Source: an uncultured Faecalibacterium sp. | GTDB taxonomy: Bacteria; Bacillota; Clostridia; Oscillospirales; Ruminococcaceae | DNA length: 37,733 nucleotides | Direction of reading: 5' to 3' | NCBI GenBank assembly: GCA_934561485.1 | Contig: CAKTGS010000010.1 | Coordinates: forward strand, 1-37,733 | Shown: positions 32,250 to 37,733 of the stretch, in pieces | Layout: each line of letters starts with the position of its first letter | Numbering within the stretch: the first letter of the stretch is position 1 | Position numbers and translations under genes: made by a program | The notes under the pieces: model-generated | Database searches by the model: none | Seen by the model: the letters and a program-made list of their open reading frames with translations, nothing else | What the model was told of the DNA's origin: nothing

Positions 32250-33503
32250 TCAGTCGTTCAGCTTGATCTTTTCTTTCAGCACCACGCAGCCTGCCATGTC
32301 GCCGATCACGTTGACGCAGGTGGCACCCATATCGCACAGGGTGTTGATGCTGATGTAAACACCCATGACACCGGCAGGCAGACCGGCCATGGTGGCCAGC
32401 GCTGCAAAGGATGCAATGGCACCGCCGGGAATGCCGGGTGTGCCCACCGAAAGGATGACGTTGGCCAGCAGAATGACGATCATCATGAAAGTGCTCACTT
32501 CCACGCCGCAGGCATTGGCAAAGAACACGATCATGAAGGACATCAGAATGGACACGGCGTCCATGTTCACCGTTGCACCCAGAGGAATGGCAATGCTGGT
32601 GATCTTGTCGGACACGCCCATTTCCTCTTCCATGCACTGCTTGCTGATGGGAATGGTGGCCGAGCTGGAACAGGTGCCAAAGGCATTCAGGGCAGCGGGC
32701 AGGCAGGCCTTGACAAAGCGGAGGGGGCTTTCCTTGCCCAGGAACTTGACCGAGCCGCCGTACACCACGGCGGCAAAGGCAAAGAAGGCAATGTACAGGA
32801 TCACCAGCTGAGTGGCCAGCGAGAGGATGGTTTCGGTGCCGTTGGCTTCCACCACAGGCACAATGGTGCAGAACACGCCCACCGGGGTAAAGTACATTAC
32901 CGTGCTGATGATCTTCAGGCAGACTTCATTGCCCGCCTCGATCACCTTCAGCAGCGGCTCACCCTTTTCGTCAATGGCCACCAGTGTAAAGCCGATAATC
33001 ACCGCAAAGGTGAGCACCTGCAGCATGTTGCCGTTGGCAAAGGCGGCTACCGGGTTGGAGGGGATCAGGTTTTTGAGGGTGTCCAGAATGCTGGTCATCT
33101 TGCTGGCCTGAATGTCGGAGGTGGCCATTTCAAACCGCACGCCCTCGCCCAGATGGATCGCCCGGGGAATGATCAGGCCCACAAGACTTGCCAGCGCAGT
33201 GGTGCACAGGAAAAAGATCATGGCCCCGCCGGTGATCTTGCCGGTGGTTTTGGCGTTGCCAATGCTGGTAATGCCCACCACAATGGAGCAGAACACCAGC
33301 GGGAAGATCATCATGTTCAAAGCGTTCATGTAGATGCTGCCCAGCAGCTGCGTGGCGGTAAGCACCGGCGCAAAGCGGTCGGCCAGGAACAGGCCGGTGA
33401 GAATGCCCAGCACCAGGCCGATGAAGATCGCGCTGGTGATGTGCTTCTGATACCACGCAAAAAAGGATTTTTGGAACGGTGCATTGTCTTGTGAGGAACT
33501 CAT
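32250..33503 (-). CDS. Dicarboxylate/amino acid:cation symporter (DAACS family)
   Basis: 417 residues, an integral membrane carrier of the GltP/SstT/DctA family. The Ser-rich re-entrant loop [11 protein letters not shown], the [11 protein letters not shown] segment of helix 7 and [10 protein letters not shown] in the second re-entrant loop are visible; these line the substrate and sodium sites. Family members import glutamate, aspartate, serine/threonine or C4-dicarboxylates with Na+ or H+. The usual NMDGT is NMDAV here, so the substrate may differ. GAAGGAGA precedes the ATG at 33503. The gene is monocistronic, with a good promoter and terminator. Confidence 0.93.
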   Translation of the reverse strand: MSSSQDNAPFQKSFFAWYQKHITSAIFIGLVLGILTGLFLADRFAPVLTATQLLGSIYMNALNMMIFPLVFCSIVVGITSIGNAKTTGKITGGAMIFFLCTTALASLVGLIIPRAIHLGEGVRFEMATSDIQASKMTSILDTLKNLIPSNPVAAFANGNMLQVLTFAVIIGFTLVAIDEKGEPLLKVIEAGNEVCLKIISTVMYFTPVGVFCTIVPVVEANGTETILSLATQLVILYIAFFAFAAVVYGGSVKFLGKESPLRFVKACLPAALNAFGTCSSSATIPISKQCMEEEMGVSDKITSIAIPLGATVNMDAVSILMSFMIVFFANACGVEVSTFMMIVILLANVILSVGTPGIPGGAIASFAALATMAGLPAGVMGVYISINTLCDMGATCVNVIGDMAGCVVLKEKIKLND

Positions 33504-33538
33504 AGCAGAAAATTCTCCTTCTGTTTATTATCCGCTTT

Positions 33539-33567
33539 ATTATAACGCTTCCGGCGGAAGAGAACAA
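33539..33567 (-). promoter_or_regulatory. Promoter of the symporter gene
   Basis: On the minus strand TTGTTC (33562-33567) and a perfect TATAAT (33539-33544) are 17 bp apart. Confidence 0.75.
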
Positions 33568-33590
33568 GAAGCGATTTCACCTGAAACATG

Positions 33591-33620
33591 AAAAACAGGC
33601 AGCTTTGACCGCTGCCTGTT
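33591..33620 (-). terminator. Terminator after the LOG-family gene
   Basis: On the minus strand AACAGGCAGC and GCTGCCTGTT form a perfect 10-bp stem, followed by T residues. It ends just before the symporter promoter. Confidence 0.8.
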
Positions 33621-33705
33621 GAAAAGAAATCTTCCTGCCTTGAAAAACAAACCGGGTTTGTCCGGCAGTTCTGCGGTGCCTTTGTCAAAGGTGACTCTTC
33701 TTTTT

Positions 33706-34245
33706 CTACGTTGCATCGCCCAGAATCTGCTGAATCTGCGCAAGTTTTTCGGCAAAATAGATGCCTTTCTGCCGCTCGGGGGTGGACAAGCCCTTTTCGG
33801 TCATATGCTGCAGCAGTGCCTGCAGGCTGTTGTAGTAGCCGCCCAGATTATAGAGGATGCAGGGCGCATCCAGCTGACGTAGCGATACTTTGGAAATGAC
33901 TTCCGTGATCTCTTCCAGTGTTCCCGTTCCGCCCGGAAAAGCAAGAAAGGCATCGCCCAGTTCAATCATTTTTGCTTTGCGTTCGGACATGTCCCGGGTA
34001 ACGATCAGTTCGGTCAGGCCATCGAACTGCAGTTCCTGCTCCAGAAAAAACTGCGGCTCCACGCCGGTTGCAGTTCCGCCTGCGGCCAGAACGCTTTCGG
34101 CAAGATGCCCCATCAGACCGGCCTTTGAGCCGCCATAGACCAGCGCATGGCCGCTTGCCCCGATCCAGTGTCCAAGCTCCTGCACAGCCTTACGGAAGGC
34201 TGGGTCGTTGCCTTCGTTTGCACCAAGATAAACGGTGATGTTCAT
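33706..34245 (-). CDS. LOG-family/TIGR00730 Rossmann-fold protein
   Basis: 179 residues. The motifs YGGSKAGLMGHLAESVLAAGG (about 38-58) and PGGTGTLEEITEV (about 105-117) define the LOG/lysine-decarboxylase-like family. The best known activity is phosphoribohydrolase action on nucleoside 5'-monophosphates, which releases a free base. In bacteria without cytokinin biology the physiological role is open. AAAAGGAGA precedes the ATG at 34245. It is the last ordinary chromosomal gene before the phage remnant; its promoter lies only about 60 bp from the phage junction. Confidence 0.88.
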   Translation of the reverse strand: MNITVYLGANEGNDPAFRKAVQELGHWIGASGHALVYGGSKAGLMGHLAESVLAAGGTATGVEPQFFLEQELQFDGLTELIVTRDMSERKAKMIELGDAFLAFPGGTGTLEEITEVISKVSLRQLDAPCILYNLGGYYNSLQALLQHMTEKGLSTPERQKGIYFAEKLAQIQQILGDAT

Positions 34246-34293
34246 GAAACGTCTCCTTTTTTCGTCCGGCATGTTCGTGTAAGATACGGTTTT

Positions 34294-34322
34294 ATGGTAG
34301 TTGAACCCGGACAGTTTGTCAA
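34294..34322 (-). promoter_or_regulatory. Promoter of the LOG-family gene
   Basis: On the minus strand a perfect TTGACA (34317-34322) and TACCAT (34294-34299) are 17 bp apart. Confidence 0.7.
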
Positions 34323-34378
34323 GGGGGCCTTGGCGGGTTGCCTTCTTGTGATGGGAAAAACGTTGACAGGATTTTGAA

Positions 34379-35092
34379 GCGTCCACCGGCTACGGCACCG
34401 GCGCAGGCTTGTGCGGCTGGAACTGCCGCCACACCTTTTTCGCCGTGTTCCCGGAACTGGGCGATGCCCCTGCCTGGACGCAGGAAGAGCTGGAAGCCCT
34501 GAACGCCCGAAACATCGAGTACAACGGCAAGATGTACACCCAGTACGAGATCAACCAGATGCAGCGTGCCCGGGAGCGGAACGTGCGCCGCTGGAAGAAG
34601 CGGTATCTGGCGGAGACGGAAGCCGGGGTGGACACCACCGACAGCGCCGTGCGCCTGCGGGCGGCCCGCCAGAGCCTGAGCGAGTTTGCCAAGGCCACCG
34701 GCGGACGGGTGGACAGCGCCCGCACCAGCGTGCCGAAGTTCGGCAGGAGCGAAGCGGGCAGGGCGGCGTGGGATGTTTGTCATAATACGTTGACAAACGC
34801 AGCCGGGCAAACTATCATTAAAGTCAACAGGAGCGATATCAAAGGCCCTCGCAATGGCATCACGCAAAAGACCAATGCGAAGGGCGGAATCGACCGGAAT
34901 TATTATGGTTCGGATGGTCGGCAGACCAAACAAATCAGCAACAATGGCCACGGCCACAAAGTAGAAGAGGTTCTCGGCCTGCATGGTGAGCACGCCCATG
35001 ATTACATTTTTGATGAAAGTGGGCATTTGCTTGACCGTCCTTCCCGTGAACTGACTGAGCAGGAACGAAAGGAAAACAGTGATATTTTATGA
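34379..35092 (+). CDS. 5'-truncated phage minor capsid protein with C-terminal toxin-like domain
   Basis: Phage-like sequence begins abruptly at about 34379 with STGYGTGAGLCGWNCRHTF, the C-terminal zinc-like motif of minor capsid protein 2 (Phage_min_cap2); the N-terminal bulk is missing. A basic helical stretch follows (YEINQMQRARERNVRRWKKR), to about 34770. The last 100 codons are visibly A+T-richer and encode a separate His-rich domain with GGIDRNYYGSDGRQTKQIS, GHGHKVEEVLGLHGEHAHDY and RELTEQERKEN. This recalls the phage-borne capsid-toxin fusions known as MuF-type polymorphic toxins. The stop overlaps the next ATG by four bases. No start codon with a ribosome-binding site exists, so it is probably not translated as it stands. 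Toxicity is inferred. Confidence 0.7.
   Translation, partial: ASTGYGTGAGLCGWNCRHTFFAVFPELGDAPAWTQEELEALNARNIEYNGKMYTQYEINQMQRARERNVRRWKKRYLAETEAGVDTTDSAVRLRAARQSLSEFAKATGGRVDSARTSVPKFGRSEAGRAAWDVCHNTLTNAAGQTIIKVNRSDIKGPRNGITQKTNAKGGIDRNYYGSDGRQTKQISNNGHGHKVEEVLGLHGEHAHDYIFDESGHLLDRPSRELTEQERKENSDIL
34790..34818 (+). promoter_or_regulatory. Promoter-like site inside the toxin-coding segment
   Basis: A perfect TTGACA (34790-34795) and TATCAT (34813-34818) are 17 bp apart. They lie within the reading frame, exactly where the A+T-rich cargo part starts and about 270 bp before the immunity-like gene. It could express that gene independently of phage late genes. Confidence 0.55.
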
Positions 35093-35334
35093 CAGCGGAT
35101 TCTTTACAGAAAGAACTTTCCAAAGGCTGGGCGATGCTCGTTTTTCAGTACCACGGAAAAGAAGGCCATGTAGACCCGTACTGTACCAGAGAAGAAGGCT
35201 TTTCTTATCTTCTGTGGTATGAAGGCAACGAAAAACTTGTGCACAGTATGGATGAAGTCATGGGCACCCCCATTTTTGACGGTCATTCTCTTTCTGAAAT
35301 CGCCAGCGATATTTCTGAAATTGATTGGTGCTGA
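35089..35334 (+). CDS. Small protein placed like a toxin immunity protein
   Basis: 81 residues, acidic and without a signal peptide: MTADSLQKELSKGWAMLVFQ, then a segment with YCTREEGFSYLLWYEG, ending DISEIDWC. The ATG overlaps the stop of the capsid-toxin gene (ATGA), the usual arrangement of toxin and immunity genes. Its codons are as A+T-rich as the toxin domain and unlike the G+C-rich scaffold gene that follows, and a terminator comes right after it. I do not recognise a named immunity family, so the role is inferred from position, size and base composition. An internal promoter upstream could drive it. Confidence 0.6.
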   Translation: MTADSLQKELSKGWAMLVFQYHGKEGHVDPYCTREEGFSYLLWYEGNEKLVHSMDEVMGTPIFDGHSLSEIASDISEIDWC

Positions 35335-35356
35335 TCATCCAGACAACCAAATATTG

Positions 35357-35393
35357 AAAGCGTCTTTGCCCATCCGGGCAGGGGCGCTTTTTT
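35357..35393 (+). terminator. Terminator closing the toxin/immunity cargo
   Basis: AAAGCG...TTTGCCC (from 35357) pairs with GGGCA...GGCGCTTT and ends in six T. It lies inside an otherwise co-directional phage head operon. The rest of the gap to 35526 shows no gene. Confidence 0.75.
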
Positions 35394-35526
35394 CATGCCC
35401 ACTTTGCCCGCATGAGGACGGAGTGAGCACCATGCGGAGGGCGGCGCGTACCCCGCCCAAGACCGGAAACTGACAGCGAACAGTGTAAAAAACTGTGGTC
35501 ACACAAACCGAAAGGAGCTTTCCACC

Positions 35527-36081
35527 ATGAAACGTGAAGATGTGAAGAAACAGATCCCCGGCATCACCGAGGAGCAGCTGAACTGGATCATGCAGACCAA
35601 CGGCGAGGACATCAACCGGGAGAAGTCCGCTGCTTCCGCCCTGCAGACCCAGCTGGACAACGCGAATGCCCAGCTCAAGACCGCCCAGGACGGCCTGAAA
35701 GCCTTTGAAGGCAAGAAGAAGCCCGAGGAATACGAGGCCGAGTTGACCAGGCTGCAGGCGGACATGAAAGCCCAGGCGGACGGCTTTGCCTTCGACAACG
35801 CCCTGAACACCGCCATCCTGGGCAAGAAGGGCCGCAGCGTCAAGGCGGTGCGCGCCCTGCTGGATGTGGACGCCCTGAAAGGCTCCAAGGACCGCACCAC
35901 CGACATTGCCAAAGCTCTGGACGATGCTGCCAAGGCCAACCCCTGGGCCTTTGGCGAAGCCGAAAAAGGCGCGGGCACCTACTCCACCGGTGCCGAGCAC
36001 GGCAACCCCATGCACGGCGAGGACGACACCGACCCGGTGGAAGCTTCCTTCAAAGCCATGAACCCCACCATCAAGATCTGA
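35527..36081 (+). CDS. Phage scaffolding protein (GP20 family)
   Basis: 184 residues. The N-terminal MKREDVKKQIPGITEEQLNWIMQTNGEDINREK is typical of the phage minor structural protein GP20/scaffold family. A long coiled coil follows (about 34-85, with repeated Leu and Gln/Ala/Lys-rich heptads). The central FAFDNALNTAILGKKGRSVKAVRALLD and a Gly/Asp-rich tail complete the family pattern. It would guide procapsid assembly and is normally followed by the major capsid gene, as here. GAAAGGAG precedes the ATG. The gene appears intact, although the module around it is broken. Confidence 0.88.
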   Translation: MKREDVKKQIPGITEEQLNWIMQTNGEDINREKSAASALQTQLDNANAQLKTAQDGLKAFEGKKKPEEYEAELTRLQADMKAQADGFAFDNALNTAILGKKGRSVKAVRALLDVDALKGSKDRTTDIAKALDDAAKANPWAFGEAEKGAGTYSTGAEHGNPMHGEDDTDPVEASFKAMNPTIKI

Positions 36082-36097
36082 GAAAGGATGAATTTTT

Positions 36098-36334
36098 ATG
36101 CCTCATACCGCAAGAGAACGTTATTCTGAGCTGGTAGACGCCAAGCTGCGCGCGACCATCGTCAAGCGCGTGGGCGTCATCTGTAACAACCGTTACGAGG
36201 GCAGCCCCAAGGCGGGTGCCGTCAAGGTGCCTGTGCGCGACACCGAAGTGGCCGTTGCTGACTACAACAAGAAAACCGGCTCCACCATGACCCACGGCGA
36301 TACCAGCTACCTGACCGTGAACATCGACATATAA
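36098..36334 (+). pseudogene. 3'-truncated phage major capsid protein
   Basis: The first 77 residues match the N-terminus of siphophage major capsid proteins (LRATIVKRVGVICNNRYEG, then AGAVKVPVRDTEVAVADYN). Similarity ends at VNID (about 36328), and a stop follows two codons later. Complete homologues are several times longer. GAAAGGATG lies before the ATG at 36098. The break is only about 20 bp from a degenerate CRISPR repeat, so the rest of the gene has been lost or replaced by the array. Confidence 0.82.
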
Positions 36335-36349
36335 CGATGTGCAGGTTCC

Positions 36350-36383
36350 ATTTGCAATTTATGCCCTCTGTAAGGAGAGCAAC
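36350..36383 (-). repeat. Degenerate CRISPR repeat at the trailer end
   Basis: Aligned to the 33-bp array repeat with one gap, about 19 positions match, including the ends ATTT and AC and the CCCTC...GAGGAG-like stem. The 34 bp between it and the first intact repeat (36384-36417) equal one spacer length. Both facts support a decayed terminal repeat. Confidence 0.6.
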
Positions 36384-36417
36384 GACTTTGCCCAATGTAC
36401 CAGTGGCGGCGGTCGCT

Positions 36418-37733
36418 ATTTCTATCCACACCCTCCGCGAGGAGGGTGACTTTTCGCCCTCGGCAGGCCGGGCGTTACTGGATGCATTTCTATCCACACC
36501 CTCCGCGAGGAGGGTGACCGATTGCTCCGGCTACGTCTGCTGGGTCTACAACCAATTTCTATCCACACCCTCCGCGAGGAGGGTGACGTTCTTAGCTCTC
36601 TGTGATAACCTGTAGTGAATATTTCTATCCACACCCTCCGCGAGGAGGGTGACTGACCGGGAAAGAATCAGCTTAACGGAAGCAAAAATTTCTATCCACA
36701 CCCTCCGCGAGGAGGGTGACCTGCGGCGGCCTTGCCTGCCGGTATCCCGGCCAGCATTTCTATCCACACCCTCCGCGAGGAGGGTGACCGGCGGACCTGA
36801 CCGAACTTCCCCCCGGGGAGCGATTTCTATCCACACCCTCCGCGAGGAGGGTGACCAGCGCAGAAGCCGCAAAAAACCGCGCATGGCAAATTTCTATCCA
36901 CACCCTCCGCGAGGAGGGTGACCTATTGCCCAAATCGAATTCTCTGGAAGCACTGATTTCTATCCACACCCTCCGCGAGGAGGGTGACGTGCCAACGGCA
37001 AGGCTTGCAACGTTGGCGGGCTATTTCTATCCACACCCTCCGCGAGGAGGGTGACAAATACCTTTGGGTTATCATCACAATTTAACATAATTTCTATCCA
37101 CACCCTCCGCGAGGAGGGTGACCATAATTCTCTTCTTGTCCTTAGAAGTATAACCATATTTCTATCCACACCCTCCGCGAGGAGGGTGACAATAAGCTAA
37201 CTGTTTGCAAGGTGGAGAAGCCCACAATTTCTATCCACACCCTCCGCGAGGAGGGTGACCCCTATCGGGATGGGATGGGGCTTCTTTTCGGTATTTCTAT
37301 CCACACCCTCCGCGAGGAGGGTGACCTAGACGGGCAGATAATAGCTTATTAACCGATACATTTCTATCCACACCCTCCGCGAGGAGGGTGACCGCTCGGT
37401 ATAGTACCCAATCAATCCTTTAAGATATTTCTATCCACACCCTCCGCGAGGAGGGTGACTCTCTAAAAAAGTGCCAGTGGTCACCATTTACATAACCATT
37501 TCTATCCACACCCTCCGCGAGGAGGGTGACAATCCGTCTAAAAATATGATATATTATAATCACTATTTCTATCCACACCCTCCGCGAGGAGGGTGACCTG
37601 GTCTAGCTTTCATGGCAGTATTTTTAATAAGATATTTCTATCCACACCCTCCGCGAGGAGGGTGACGTGTCGTATTATGACGCTCATGGATATGTTTCTA
37701 TTTCTATCCACACCCTCCGCGAGGAGGGTGACA
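36418..37733 (-). CRISPR. CRISPR array, type I-C-like repeat, 20 repeats, continues past the window
   Basis: Twenty identical 33-bp repeats begin at 36418, 36486, 36555, 36621, 36688, 36756, 36823, 36890, 36956, 37023, 37090, 37158, 37227, 37293, 37360, 37427, 37498, 37565, 37634 and 37700. The 19 complete spacers are 33-38 bp and all different. On the minus strand the repeat starts GTCACCCTCC, has an 8-bp stem CACCCTCC/GGAGGGTG with loop TCGC, and ends GTGGATAGAAAT, as in type I-C arrays processed by Cas5. The array is therefore read leftward; the leader and cas genes should lie beyond 37733. No cas gene is in the window, so the subtype is inferred from the repeat only. Confidence 0.97.

Noticed and set aside
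32151..33494. A 447-codon plus-strand frame opposite the symporter
   Set aside because: It is the mirror of a membrane protein with intact family motifs and yields only His/Gly-rich low-complexity sequence.
36337..37169. Short repeated-peptide frames (FYPHPPRGG or SPSSRRVWIEI units) in the array
   Set aside because: They are translations of the CRISPR repeat; the spacing and the unrelated spacers show the region is not coding.
36418..37699. Self-targeting by the array against the neighbouring phage remnant or other genes in the window
   Set aside because: By eye no spacer matches sequence elsewhere in the window; a full genome search would be needed to settle it.

Overview
The window looks like chromosome of a Gram-positive, G+C-rich gut Clostridium-group bacterium, most probably Faecalibacterium (Oscillospiraceae). 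The reasons are Firmicutes-type sigma-A promoters, a T-box in front of alaS, DUF177 with rpmF, der with plsY, many small lipoproteins with Ser/Ala/Pro-rich linkers, dispersed hairpin-rich intergenic repeats, and a type I-C-like CRISPR repeat ending in GTGGATAGAAAT. The genus is inferred from overall resemblance, not from a marker gene.

Layout. 1-5035: the tail of a P-loop protein, DUF177-rpmF, a DUF512 radical SAM protein, der and plsY, with a small inverted-repeat element before der. 5132-10236 (minus strand): a PsiE-like membrane protein, an orphan PstS-like lipoprotein with a second lipoprotein, and a MATE exporter. 10541-15056: a ricin-type lectin with a histone-H1-like tail, a Crp/Fnr regulator divergent from a two-cluster ferredoxin across a long palindrome, a secreted protein and a TPR lipoprotein. 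15140-19589: a membrane-anchored protein, tRNA-Ser(GGA), an FMN-dependent alpha-hydroxy-acid oxidase-like enzyme with an extra Cys cluster, an RluA-type pseudouridine synthase and a lipoprotein. 19606-28459: T-box-alaS, a HIT protein, a phosphoribosyltransferase, comEC, holA, a Toprim/DUF4093 protein and a PfkB kinase. 28533-34245 (mostly minus strand): a disrupted alpha/beta hydrolase, an XRE regulator, a methyltransferase remnant, a U32-like protein with a macro-domain protein, a dicarboxylate symporter and a LOG-family protein.

34379-37733 is the accessory part. A fragment of a phage head-morphogenesis module remains: a 5'-truncated minor capsid gene, a scaffold gene and a 3'-truncated major capsid gene. 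The minor capsid protein carries an A+T-richer C-terminal extension that looks like a polymorphic toxin. It overlaps by four bases a small gene placed like an immunity gene, and a terminator follows. A strong sigma-A-like promoter lies inside the toxin-coding segment. The module ends abruptly at a CRISPR array of 20 identical 33-bp repeats that runs off the right edge. A degenerate repeat sits exactly one spacer further out, which marks the left side as the trailer end. The array is therefore transcribed leftward, and the leader and any cas genes would lie to the right of the window.

The most notable items are the capsid-toxin/immunity cargo with its internal promoter, a CRISPR spacer that appears to encode an NlpC/P60 lysin motif, the 35-bp palindrome between the Crp/Fnr regulator and the ferredoxin, the lectin/H1-tail protein, the paired MITE-like elements, and the alpha/beta hydrolase broken by two compensating one-base indels.
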